Assembly: GCA_015501075.1 (NCBI GenBank)
Contig: JADNYJ010000002.1
Span: 806,001-870,000, forward strand
Direction of reading: 5' to 3'
From: Gymnopilus junonius
Taxonomy: Eukaryota; Basidiomycota; Agaricomycetes; Agaricales; Galerinaceae
Length of the DNA: 64,000 nucleotides
A model generated the notes under the pieces. It did no database searches. It had not been told where the DNA came from and saw only the letters and a list, made by a program, of their open reading frames with translations. Both the position numbers and the translations under genes were made by a program. Shown here piece by piece: positions 48,301 through 58,707 of this stretch (its first letter is position 1; every line of letters begins with the position of its first letter).

Positions 48301-50436
48301 TCTGGTTTTGCAATGATGGGTAAGTCCGATTCCAGCAAGGTCTTCTTCGCGGTTAACGAGATACGTTTTCGGTCAGGGTCGACAACAAGGACCTATTGCA
48401 AAGAGAGTTAAGTAACATGTCAGCTTTGCCGGTAAAGAGGCGTACTCTGCATTTGATGTTGGCGCCCTCCTTGAACCTCTTGGCAGGGTGTTTCAATGTA
48501 ATATCTGCATAGTGATTAGGCCACACAACACCGTCAACACCTCCTGAGAGGGAAACAAATAGTCCAGAGTCTGTGAGTTTCTTGATGGTGCCTTTGACGA
48601 TCTCGCCGACCTCAACATCATGTACTTGGAAGTACTTCTGTTGGATAACAGAAGGTTTCAACGAAAGTTGAAGAAGACCGTCAAATGTAAAATAGCCAGT
48701 AACACGGGCAGGATGAATAGTCCCAGGCTTCCAAGGACCAGAAGTAGAAAGGGACGGGACATGGTCGTCCGATGTATGCGATATCTTAAGTCTTACAAAT
48801 TAGTGTTTGTTCCGAAGATATGGGTCAAAAATACCTACGTGCACAAACCCCCTCACACCTTGTCCTACCTCGACAAGTAATCCACGTTCAGCCTCTACCC
48901 GAAGAACTTTAACTGCTTCGAGGGCTGTACCAATTGGATATAATACTTGCAAAGTATTCTTCTCATCTGCATCGTTTTGACCGTGACCGAGACGTGGACT
49001 AAGCTTTACGATATGCTCTGATAGTGCCAAAGCAAATTTGGGTGGAGACGCAGAGTAGTCGTACAGAATCCTAGCCTTAACCTTCTTGCCAACTTTATAT
49101 GTATCTGGCTCTTGTTCCAGGTGGAGTCTACCAACCGTTCCTTCGAAAAATCCTAGTACTTGCAGATTTAAACCATCAGGATTCACAGACGTGATCAGTG
49201 CTTGAACCAGGGCGCCTGGGAGAATGGAAGTCACTGAGGACACTTCGGATAACTAGAAGGGTTCAGCGACAATAACGAAATCTGTTAAACACACGCACGA
49301 ACGAGGTGCTAAATTTTGCGGGATCTGCGCTAACAGTGCATGTTCTACCGTTTGCCGACATTTTGACAATCGTTACATCTAACAATCCGCCGATATGCAA
49401 CCTGAGCTGTTGGTTTCGACCAACAGCCCGAGCGTCCGCCAAGGGTAAAAATCCAGAAACTTCGGGTATTCCAAAATCAAGAATGTATCCATGGTCTTCA
49501 CGACTTTTGATGGCTGCAGTCAGTGTCTGTCATAATACAATGAGACCAAAGTTTAAGAGTCGCTAAAAGTGTACTTGCAAAACCCGGTCTCAAATCAGAC
49601 TTTTGAACTCCAGAGTTGACACGTTCTGGGATTAAAGAGAGCTCGACACGTCTACCGGCTTTGCTGAGTTCGTCTCGAGATTTTCCAAGCCCAGTGACAT
49701 CACTTGTGCCGCGTTGGTGCACCGCAGAAGCAACTGCGCGAACATACTGCCCGACACTGAATAAATCAGTCAACTCGGGAACGTCAGAGTCAGTAGACAT
49801 TTCTTCGTCCTCGTCATCATCAAATGTTGACTTGAGCTCTTCCTCCTCCGCACGTTCCAAGCGTTCGGTGAGTTGAGATGATATATTTGTGATTGGAACA
49901 TGGGCAAAGAGTTGATTGGGAAGAGAAATAATCAATGCCAATGGAAGGATGGAAATTATTTGACCAAAGATTTTCATTCCAATATTAATGCGCTGTATAA
50001 TTGCTCAGAAAACATCCAGTGGCAGCGTTTGGAATACATACTTTGTAGTTGATATTTTCAATTCGAGGTTTTTCCTTATCCTTTGAGCTCGATGGACGCG
50101 TTGAATTCTCGGCTTCAGATTTACGTTTTCTCTTCTTCGTCTTTTTCTCATTGGAAGCATCCTAGCAAGAAATCGGTCAGCAAACTCGGTCAAAACTAAA
50201 CAGAAGTAAGCAACTTTGAAAAGTTCTGCGTCGGCCTCTTTGGTAGCTTCAGCGCGGATAGCCTTGACTTCCAGAGGCGTAAAAGAGGTTCCTCCACCTC
50301 GCGGAAAGTCAACTTGTGTGGTCACTAATGAAGATTTGGTCGGCTGTGGTGCATCTGCTTTACTGCTTTCGGTTCTTGACTTTTTCGTTTTGTGACTTGA
50401 GGAGGAATCATCGAGCGTACGTTTTTGGGCAGCCAT
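45301..50436 (-). CDS. RRP5: rRNA biogenesis protein Rrp5 (S1 repeats plus HAT repeats)
   Basis: About fourteen exons. The Lys/Ser-rich N-terminus (MAAQKRTLDDSSSS...) is followed by many S1-type RNA-binding repeats, e.g. RINIGMKIFGQIISILP, SILPGALVQALITSV, VEVGEIVKGTIKKLTDSGLFVSLS, IGNTVEGTVSEI and LEEGQKVDGRVKKIEDYGLF. A strongly acidic stretch comes next, then HAT/TPR-like helices (FERLLLGSPNSSYLWIQYM, FREEKERLNIWIALLNLEN, KRWDMWSVYMDME, VRNLFDRVL-like, KSFFKKWLEFEKR). Rrp5 is required for both 18S and 5.8S processing in the nucleolus. All domains read in one frame after splicing, so it is complete. The intron at 49578-49527 needs a GC donor (GCAAGT). Start at 50436 is chosen at MAAQ; earlier in-frame ATGs lie in the shared promoter with SF3A2. 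Confidence 0.94.
49527..49578 (-). other. GC-AG intron (GCAAGT) in RRP5
   Basis: Joins L-R-P-G-F to T-L-T-A-A-I inside an S1 repeat. No GT donor restores both frames. Confidence 0.88.
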
Positions 50437-50579
50437 GGCTAAAGCCCAGAGGTCGACTTGGCAAGCGGAATAATTTTTGACAGGATCGCATTCAGGGATC
50501 TGGATTACGTAAGCTACAGCTCTTGCCAAGTTCAAGGGATGTGCGTGACTCGTTGTGCTTTTGCTTAAGCCATTCAGTC
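50437..50579. promoter_or_regulatory. Shared divergent promoter, RRP5 / SF3A2
   Basis: 143 bp between start codons of two essential RNA-processing genes. In-frame ATGs upstream of RRP5 lie inside it, so one transcription start may be very close to the ATG. Confidence 0.45.
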
Positions 50580-51451
50580 ATGGGTACGTGCTCGATTTTT
50601 TCTATGCGTTATCATGCTCTAACGAACCCTTTAGATTACCAGGTTTGCTAGTCGACTTTTGTTCCTTGAATTTAAGTTAAACAATTCGGTTTAGAATCGA
50701 GTCGGCTCAAAATTCGGCGGAGGAGGTGTTGCTGGAGCTTCGGAGACCAACGTCGACAGAAGAGAGCGTCTGAGAAAGCTAGCTCTAGAGACCATTGATC
50801 TTGCCAAGGTGCGCCATTGATATTAACTGTATTAAGACTCTATTGACGTGAAAGCTTTGCAGGACCCTTACATTCTACGCAACCATTTAGGATCTCTCGA
50901 ATGTCGATTGTGTCTGACACTGCATACGAACGAAGGCTCCTACCTGGCTCACACTCAAGGAAAGAAACATCAGACTAACCTTGCTCGACGTGCGGCACGA
51001 GATGCCAAGGATACACAGTTGACGATAGCACCTGCCCAGAGCAACGTCCAGCGAAAAGTGTTCCTCAAGATTGGCAGGCCAGGATACCGAGTCACCAAGG
51101 TTCGCGATAGAGATACAGGCAAGGAGGGTATGATGGTGCAAGTTCATCTACCTCAAATCAAAGAGGATGTTTTACCGCGTCGGCGGTTCATGAGTGCATG
51201 GGAGCAAAAGAGGGAGCCCCCCAACAAGGCATACCAATACCTTATTGTAAGTCTTTCTGGAATACTATTCAGTTACAAGACTTTCACTTTTATTCCAGGT
51301 GGCTGCAGAGCCTTACGAGACCATCGCCTTCCGTATTCCAGCTCGTGAAATCGAGGACGAGGCTGATGATGCCGGGTACTGGAACTGGTCACACTGGGAT
51401 CCCGACACCAAGCAATACAGTTTCCAGTTCATGTTCCGAATGGCCTACTGA
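50580..51451 (+). CDS. SF3A2: Splicing factor 3A subunit 2 (SF3A2/Prp11)
   Basis: Five exons (50580-50583, 50635-50642, 50695-50808, 50863-51246, 51299-51451) sum to 220 codons plus stop. The start reads M-D-Y-Q-N-R-V-G-S-K-F-G-G-G-G-V-A, then RRERLRKLALETIDLAKD, the C2H2-type finger CRLCLTLHTNEGSYLAHTQGKKHQ (split in frame) and QRKVFLKIGRPGYRVTKV. It closes with YETIAFRIPAREI and HWDPDTKQYSFQF. This U2 snRNP component helps dock U2 at the branch site; human SF3A2 has an added proline-rich tail that is absent here, as in other fungi. The first coding exon is 4 nt and the second 8 nt, so the N-terminus is spread over three exons. Confidence 0.96.
50635..50642 (+). other. 8-nt micro-exon at SF3A2 N-terminus
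   Basis: ATTACCAG supplies part of Asp2 plus Tyr-Gln, giving M-D-Y-Q-N-R, the conserved SF3A2 start. It is flanked by GT-AG introns of 51 and 52 nt. Confidence 0.93.
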
Positions 51452-51820
51452 TTTGTAAAATTATTGTATTATTGTGACATACACAGTCCACATTACTTGA
51501 CTGCGCCCCAAAATCATCGAGTGCTTCGTATGACATTAGCAATTTCATGTATTAATAGTAATATGAGGGGTTTTCTAGTACAGGCAAATACAACAGGAGA
51601 ACAACAGGCATGCGAATACAAAGGTTACAGAATGATAAAAACACGAAAGCCATGATTGCAAGGTATCTATGATGCAATGAGTCCATGAGCAAGGTCTGTA
51701 CAAAAGGCAAGACCGCGGATTGAGTCGTGAAAAGGTCGTGGTTATCATAATCAATAAGCATGAAGACTGGCCAAAAGAGTGTCCTTTAATATTTTAATGG
51801 CGATGGCAATGTCCTAGCAT
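51452..51820. other. Intergenic 3' region between SF3A2 and Pal1-like gene
   Basis: 368 bp between convergent stops. It is AT-rich with several poly(A)-signal-like stretches; I see nothing coding. Confidence 0.5.
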
Positions 51821-54095
51821 TCACAGGTCCGCCCTGCGCTTGCTGAGAACTCTCTTTGGGACCTTCTCCGCCTTCGTGAGACCAATTGGCTTTTGATCAG
51901 CGGAGTGACCGAACCCGATGACAGGGGCGGCAAAAGAGACGGTGGTGATAATTGGGGCGGAAGGGATATTGCCCGTAAAAGGAGGAGTGATTGTGCTGAC
52001 TCGCTTTCGCAGTTTGCTTGCTTTTGTTATTTGGATCTCTTGAGCACGAACAAGGGTGCTAACAGGCTGCAAAGGGGGGCGAAGCGGCTGCAATTGACCA
52101 AGGGGACTACGGGGTGGAGACTGCACCTGGATCTTCACAGGTGCAAACGGAGAAAATGAGGGTGGTCGTTGAAAGCGATTCAGAGGTTGCTGTAATCCAA
52201 CATTATTATTGTTGTTCAACGGAGCTGGCATGACAAGGTGCTTGGGTACACGCCGGTGTGGAGGAGGCCCTCCATTTCGAGACTGGCTCGAAGAATAAGT
52301 AGATATTGAATGATGAGTGCTGCGACCGTCGATGCGTTCGCGTTCATGCATTGAAGGAGGGGGTCCTGTATTGAGAACGTTCTCGTGACTGCCTCTTGCC
52401 ATAGGCATAGAAAGAGGGACTGGGGGTTGCGTATCCATAGGAAGCTCGCGCCGATTTGGTTGAGCGGGTGTCCCAAACTGTACGAGCCTTTCTTGTATAG
52501 TGTACCTTTCTGACCTCACGTCACTTCCTTCGTCATTTGGCCTCACTCCACTGGGATTAGAGACAGGAAGGGGCCCAGGGCTAGGTACTCTGGATGAGCT
52601 CCTTGATTGGTCCCCGGATTGTACAGGGTGTCGATTCTCATGATGTGCTGTAACAGAACCGGGATATGGCGGTGGGTCCCCAACCCATTCCGGTGAAGAC
52701 ACTTTGCAGGTATCTGGATTGTCCGGTGGCTTTCCAAACATAGCTGGCTCTGGTGACAAACTTCGTGACTTCCGATCAGGAGATGGACCACGAGATCTTT
52801 GGGAAGGAGAAACAGCATTGTTGACCAAAGGTGACGGCGTTCTGGAGTAGTGTTCCCTCTCGAGATGGATGGGATCATATGGATCGAACTCTTCCTCTGG
52901 TGTTTCGGCTTGTACGAAGATGGAAGGATTTGACGATTGAGAAGCTTCCATCTTAAGCATAGCCATGCCGATATTGTACGATGCCTCATCAGATTCAATT
53001 TTGTCCGCGGGCGCGCGTGGTGGCGTCTGGTCACGAGGTTCCGCAGTGGTTATAGGGTGAGGGTTGGGTAGTGGATGGGGATTGGGAAGGAGCGGAGATG
53101 GTGGAGGTAATGGCTGAGATACACGACGAGAAGGGCCTGGACCTGCCGACACGTTAAAAGGTCTCGTCACGGTAATCTGAGGAGGCTTTGGAGCATCCTG
53201 TGAGTGGGGGTAATACGGAGGTTGAAGATGGAAATTTCGGGGGAGGATCTGTCCAGGTGAAAGGTTCAGAGAAACACCAGGAGGGACCTGAGGAGGAACG
53301 TAGAGCTGCAGACAAGGTCGTCAGCTTAGAATTGAAGTTGAACGAAAGATAAAAGTACATTTGCATGAGCATGCATGGCTTGCCGAGGATAGTCACCAAG
53401 ACTACCTGCGCCGAAACCGAGAGGCATCCTGTTCTCTGCATTCCGTCTTAGCGCCTGCACAGGAACTTCATACGGGCCTCCGTGATGGAGGGCTATGCCC
53501 AAGGGATTCGTCTCATCGAGCTCATCTATCCTATCGAGGTCCTGGGCCCGTGAGCTGCTAGGAGCCATGGACGGAGCTGTGACGGTTGACCGAGGTGTGT
53601 TCGCGCCGGTTGTGGCAGCACGACGGACGCTGGGCCTTGGGTCGGTGTTCCTGAGTGGCTCAGAGACATAGCGAGCGCCAGGGACGGGCCTCGGATCAGG
53701 GCGGTGAGTGACATCATTGAAGGGGGGCAGAGACGCATGCTTGTGAGCAGAGGACGACTTGCGGCGGGACAAGAAAGGCATGAGTGTTTTCTTGAGGATC
53801 GGTGGTGGTTGAGGGGCGGAGGGAGATATGTCAGCGGGAGGTGCAGGTGTGTTGGGTGGTGGTGCTGGTATAAGTCGGTTATAATAGAACTGTGCTGTGC
53901 AGGCCGTCTGCCATTGTTGTGCTTTAAGGTTGGGTGGCCTACCGGAGGAGAGAAGGTCCATGCCGGTCCATCCGTCACAAAATATGGATGAGCGTGGGGG
54001 TCTGCTGAGAAGGCTGGATCAGAGAGCAACGAAGGCGCAATATATTTGCGCTCCGGTCTATTTCCTTTCGGCTCCACCGAAAGTCTAAACTTCAT
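51821..54095 (-). CDS. Pal1-like, proline-rich disordered protein
   Basis: Three exons. The start is M-K-F-R-L-S-V-E-P-K. A 53-nt intron follows F-S-P-P (GTAGGC donor), then a Pro-rich stretch, a Lys/Ser patch (LSRRKSSSAHK) and the block LDETNPLGIALHHGGPYE, which resembles the N-P-x-G-x-x-x-H-H-x-G-P-[FY] motif of Pal1 cell-morphology proteins. QVPPGVSLNLSPGQILPRNF follows an intron ending ...TGCAG. The last ~450 residues are Pro/Ser/Asn-rich, contain further Ser-Pro repeats and end KVPKRVLSKRRADL. No enzymatic domain is seen. In fission yeast Pal1 works at growth sites with endocytic factors; the similarity rests on one motif, so treat it as a suggestion. Otherwise it is a basidiomycete hypothetical protein. 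Confidence 0.6.
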
Positions 54096-54322
54096 AGATA
54101 CTAAGAGAAGAGAAAAAGAGCTTGCTGTGCCACTGTCGTCTCCCTTTATATAAAGCCCACAACGTGCTCCTACTACATCATAAAATTTCCCTTTCTCTTC
54201 CTCAACACGTTCCCCCGCCCTTATTATATACGCTTTCCTCGGTTAATAATCCGGGTGTGTCCATTTGCTATAAAAAGTACTGCCATGAGTGTCTTTGTAC
54301 GTATCTGTACTTCCATCAGACC

Positions 54323-56519
54323 CTATGTCACCCGTCGCACTGGTAGACCCTTAGCAGACCCTCCCGCGAACCCAACTGGAACCCCAAATCGTGCTTTTGT
54401 AGGTGCTGGCAGTTTCGACCCTGCAGCGCGCGGTACGGGCTTCGGTATAGCCGAGGATGGGCCCATCGTAGAATATTTCTGCGGTTGTCTCAATCCGCTG
54501 CTAACCTGGGCAGCAGGCCTTGCCGTCACAGTTGATACCTTCTCGCTTACCGCAGGAGCCACCACGATTCGCCGTGGTCCGATTGTTGCTGGAGATGCCT
54601 TTGGTTGCTCAACAAGTCCAGCAGTTCTTGTATTAGAGACAGTATTGAGTTTAGGTCCCTCAGAAATCAGAACACGGCGCGGACCACTTCTGTTCGTTGT
54701 GTTAACTCCCCTGCCAGGCTGTAAACTATGAGCCGGCTTGTTACCGTTGATCGTAGATGTCGAAGCCATTTCAGGGGAAGTAGAACGCAAGTTTGTCCGC
54801 AAGGTCGGTAGAGGGGGAGCCGCCAAACTTGACCTCCTTCTAGAAGCATGAGTTGGTACGCTTGACTGACTTAATATTTGTGACCGTTTCACAATTTTGA
54901 GAGCAGGAACCGGACGTGGGGGATATTGTAGAACCGAGGACGTACTTGGTGTCGACAAGGTGCTTGTCTTTTTCTCCAGCGTCTTCGGGAGAGTGGAGGT
55001 CAACACTTCACGACTTTTCGCAACGCAACTAGAAAGCCTAGGCTTTGGCTTATTACCTGGAAGACGAGATATTAAGCTGTTGTGTGAGATGTCGGCAATG
55101 CATTGTCTTACGTATTGTAGGACTTGACGACGCGGAAGATGGTTTCTCAATTAAAATAGGCCCGCTATGTGTAATGACATCTGCAGGCTTGAGCTCTGAA
55201 GCGAAATAAGTAATTCATGAGCGAGATCAAAATGCACCGAGCAAACTGGTACTCGCCTTCAAAATTTATAGGTAAAGTGCGATGATCGTCCAGAACACGG
55301 TCTGTTAAAGAGGTCATTATGAATGTAGAGGCGTTTGCAAGAGGGAGCACATACCTGTATTAACAGGTGAGGCTTTCTCGACGCCTTTAATTGAATCCGT
55401 ACCCTTTGGAGAAGTCGTTCCCTTGATAGGAAGGTCTTTAAATTGTTTGACTTCGCCCAAATCATCTCTGTCAAAGCTATCGTCAATGTCCACATTATCA
55501 AGGAAAGAGTCCAGGCCGTCCTTCGAATTAAAAAAGGACATCTTCTCATTTAATAAGTCAAAAGTCGTGTCAGAAGAGTTTAGGTGAAGCTGAAACGATG
55601 ACTGTAAATCTACGGAAAGGCGATTTGCATTGTCGACGGAAGGAGGGCTTGGCCTAAGCCTTGCCTGTGACATGGGTACATCAAGAGACATCCGCGACGA
55701 CGAAGACGAGTCGAGAATAGGCATAGGCGTATCGGCAATTAATGCTTCAGTTGGTGGAGGTAAATCCAGCGTGCAGACAGAGGAACCAAAGGCTACGCTG
55801 GGCATGAGTGTGTCTACAATAGAAGCTCCAGTAGGTGACGGTAGATCCAGAGTGCAAACAGAGGATCCAAGAGCGTCTTTCAAGACCTGTCGGCTTTCTG
55901 AGTTGTCGAGTTGTATCTCTATTCGTGGAGGAGGCGTCAACGACAGTGAGGAGCCCTCAGGGTGAGTGCTTGAGATTGCAGATGGAGAAAAAGAATGTTT
56001 GCCACGGGTTTCTACGTGGTCAATGGAAGGCGATTTCGATGCCGTGGACACGACGGCACGCTTGTAGGATTTCAGCTTGCGGGCTACAGGAGTCCTGTCA
56101 TCTGTTACAAAAACCTCTGCAAGTGGGGTACGAGGAGTGGGAAGAGTAGGAGAGGACAGGGGCGTCGCAATTGTCGTATTTAAAGGAGGGTGTCGGTTAT
56201 ACCACTTTGGAGTAGCAGCTTTGGCCATGTCGCGAAAGGTAAGAGTATCGTTATCGTCATCTCCGGGGATGTTGTGAATGATTTCTTCTTCTATGTCCTC
56301 TTGTTCAGCAAGGAGGTCACGGATTTCAGGTTCGTCAACGGTCATGTCGCCGACGTCGATGAGACGACGCCGTAGAGTAGGTGCATACGGTTGTTGGATG
56401 GAGGAGGGATGGAAAAAGGAGGAGTCGGGCATTGTTCTCCTTGTCGTCCGAGTCGGAGAGGGGGTCGAAGAGGGAGAGGATGCTGGGACGAGGATGCATG
56501 ACGAAGGAGAAGGACGCAT
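54323..56519 (-). CDS. Unknown Ser/Thr/Pro-rich protein with internal tandem repeat
   Basis: Four exons joined in frame: a long first exon to ~55358, a short one around 55297-55257, then 55195 onward and a last exon ending at 54323. The start could be the ATG at 56519 (MRPSPSSCIL) or 56432 (MPDSSFFHP). An acidic segment reads DEPEIRDLLAEQEDIEEEIIH. A 27-codon block is repeated in tandem, with VCTLDLP-(P/S)-PT common to both copies. The C-terminus is basic, Ser/Pro-rich and repeats G-P-R-R-(V/I)-(V/L). No known domain is recognised and no membrane segment is seen. The second intron (55256-55196) appears to start with GC (GCGAGT). Divergent from SLD2 by 96 bp, which hints at shared regulation, but function is unknown. 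Confidence 0.6.
55196..55256 (-). other. Probable GC-AG intron (GCGAGT) in unknown gene
   Basis: The phase-1 joint to the downstream open frame is only met by GCGAGT...TTCAG. There is no conserved domain to confirm it. Confidence 0.6.
55720..55868 (-). repeat. 81-nt (27-codon) imperfect tandem duplication in coding sequence
   Basis: Two copies begin at 55720 and 55801 with about three-quarters identity over ~68 nt. Each encodes a variant of G-S-S-V-C-T-L-D-L-P. Confidence 0.75.
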
Positions 56520-56615
56520 CCGAAAGAGGCAGTTGAACTAGACACTTGTTTGGCCTTGTGTACGTGACTTGAGGTCATGACCGCGTTCGGATAATGGTGC
56601 TCCTTGCCATTGGCA
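56520..56615. promoter_or_regulatory. Short divergent promoter, unknown gene / SLD2
   Basis: 96 bp between the outermost start codons. It contains ACGCGTTC-like and TACGTGAC elements; MBF-like ACGCG(T) motifs are known in replication genes, but this match (GACCGCGTTC) is imperfect. Confidence 0.35.
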
Positions 56616-58236
56616 ATGTCCGAGCTGGCTACAGTGCGTGCAGAAATCAAAACTTGGGAGCGCTCCTTCAAATCCACAAATGGGCGCCCTCCGACTGTCG
56701 ATGACATCAGACAGAACCCAGCCATCGGTGAGTTGCGCCAGATTCCGGTGTCTTCGCTTCTCACAGGCAGATCCAGCGGACAAGTATAAGCAGTACAAGA
56801 AACTCTCAAAGGCTGCTGCTGCACCATCGACGCCTCCCAGAAACACGCGTCACAAATCCACCCCATCCCTTCTTCTCTCCCAGCCACGTGCAGTCCTGTC
56901 TGCCGCTCCTTTGGCCTCTTTCAATCCATTCTCTCCCCAGAAGAAACAGACAGGCAAGGGAAAGGAGAAGGCTGCATCCCATGCCAACCCCTTTGCAAGC
57001 CCAAAGAAGGTCGCTCGACAACACTCCCCTTCCCCGGAGCCCTTCCCTGTCATTCAACGAGAACCCTCCTCGTCCTCCGCGTCCTCATCCATCTTTGCGC
57101 TAGATCAGCCACCGGTACCGACATCCGCAGTGTCGCGTGCGCGTAAAAGACTTCGCGGAGACCCCGTGTCGCCGTCGCCCAACAAAGACAAGAGAAGGCG
57201 CGTCACCTCTCAGACCCTCCCATTCCCTCGCTTGGATTTGCGTGCTCCAGGCAGCGAAGATGAAGAAGAGTACGTAGAGGCAAATTCATCCTTCGTCGAT
57301 GAATCCCCAGTCAAGGCTCCAACCAATGGCAGATCATACCCCAAGTTGTTTGACGAATCATCACTCTCTGTTGATCTTTTCGGCGCCAGAGGAAGCCAAG
57401 AAAGCAAATCAGAGGAAGCCAAGGCACCGAAAACCAAGTCCAAGAAGCCCGTAAAGGGTTCGCTCTTAAAGTCGTTTCCACAGACCGCATCCACTCAGGA
57501 GCCCTCCAATCATCGCACCACTTTGAAGCAGCAGCAGCCGCTGAACAAAAGTGCTATTGAATCTGAAATATCAAGTAATCGGTCGTCCATGAAACGAGCC
57601 TACTCGGACGAAAATGATGAGGCTATCCAGAAACCTTCAGCTGGGCAAAAGCTCTCTTTGATTCCCCCATCGCCGCCTCCTTCGGCGAATAGTCAATCAT
57701 TCCATATAGCAGCAAAAAAGCAAGCCAAAGCTGCATCCAATAGGAAGAAAGCTAAAGTCGATGAAAAATTTACAGAAATTGATAGCGATGATCTGGAAAC
57801 ACCTAAATCACAGGAAAAACTTCGTATATTGGACAGCAAGGCCACGAGACAGCAGCACATAGGTACAGGTCCGGAAGATGATGACGTTACGTCTGACTCG
57901 GATCCTATTTTGGCATATCCACGTTTCGCTACGCCTCATGTACCCTCCCAAACTCGCGATCTGGAAGAAGACCCTGTCGAAATAGATCTTCCAGATGAGC
58001 TCCGACGCGTGTTGGCATTACAATCCGCTGACTCCAGAAAACAAGTTTCTGAGGAAGACCGACTTGTCAAAGGTTTACTCTTCGGTCGGCGAACGACACA
58101 TTACGACCCTCAGAAGGGAGGCGAAATATGGGACGTAGGTGAAGACTACGAGGATGGCGGAGAGGAAAACGTGTACACGGAAGGCGAGGATGATTGGGAA
58201 GGCGAGCCTGTACCCTGGGAGGTCGGAGAATTATAA
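56616..58236 (+). CDS. SLD2: DNA replication initiation factor Sld2/Drc1
   Basis: Two exons (56616-56727, 56771-58236) sum to 525 codons plus stop. The N-terminus reads VRAEIKTWERSFKSTNGRPPTVDDI, then after the intron ADKYKQYKKLSK-like residues, the Sld2/RecQL4 homology region (acidic/aromatic helix plus Y-K-x-Y-K-K-L). The rest is disordered, rich in Ser-Pro/Thr-Pro sites (FNPFSPQKK, NPFASPKK, ARQHSPSPEP, DPVSPSPNK) as expected for S-CDK regulation, with many Lys/Arg. The C-terminus is acidic and Trp-rich (EIWDVGEDYED ... DDWEGEPVPWEVGEL). Sld2 binds Dpb11 after CDK phosphorylation to load the replicative helicase activator. The intron acceptor is the second AG (...GGCAG), which keeps I-D-P-A-D-K-Y-K in frame. 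Confidence 0.87.
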
Positions 58237-58707
58237 CGGGTAGTAAGAGAATGTATGTGGGTACTTGGAACGTTATCATCATGCTGTATATTCACCCTGC
58301 ACAAATCTGATGCCTTTTTAATGTCTGTCTGTTAGAGTTATATCACATCTACGCAGTTGCGCCAGTAGATATACACCACTGCTGGCCATTTGTGGCCACT
58401 CTCGTCGCATCTTTAATCTACTGCACGGCGATTTGTTCAAGCCACTGCACTCACTCCTTGATTTTGCAGTGTGGTCTTAGACGTGCAACGGCCTGCGCAA
58501 CCTCCACCGCAGCCTCACATGGGGTGCATGTCGGACAGGCAAAAATACATCTCTGCTAATCAAGCCTGCTCGTGTACATGATACCGATCATATATCAGCT
58601 CTCAGATGTCTGGACTTAGCGTGTAGAGAAACGCCCGCACTTGACAAGGCACAGCGTGTTTTCCGTGCACCCCTCTGGTTAAGTATCTAGTCGAGGGAAC
58701 TCTTTCA
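58237..58707. other. Intergenic region between SLD2 and F-box-like gene
   Basis: 471 bp. I find no coding content, tRNA or repeat. It presumably carries the SLD2 terminator and the promoter of the next gene. Confidence 0.5.

Noticed and set aside
56806..57494. Antisense open frames within SLD2
   Set aside because: Mirror of Ser/Pro/Lys-rich coding sequence with no domains.
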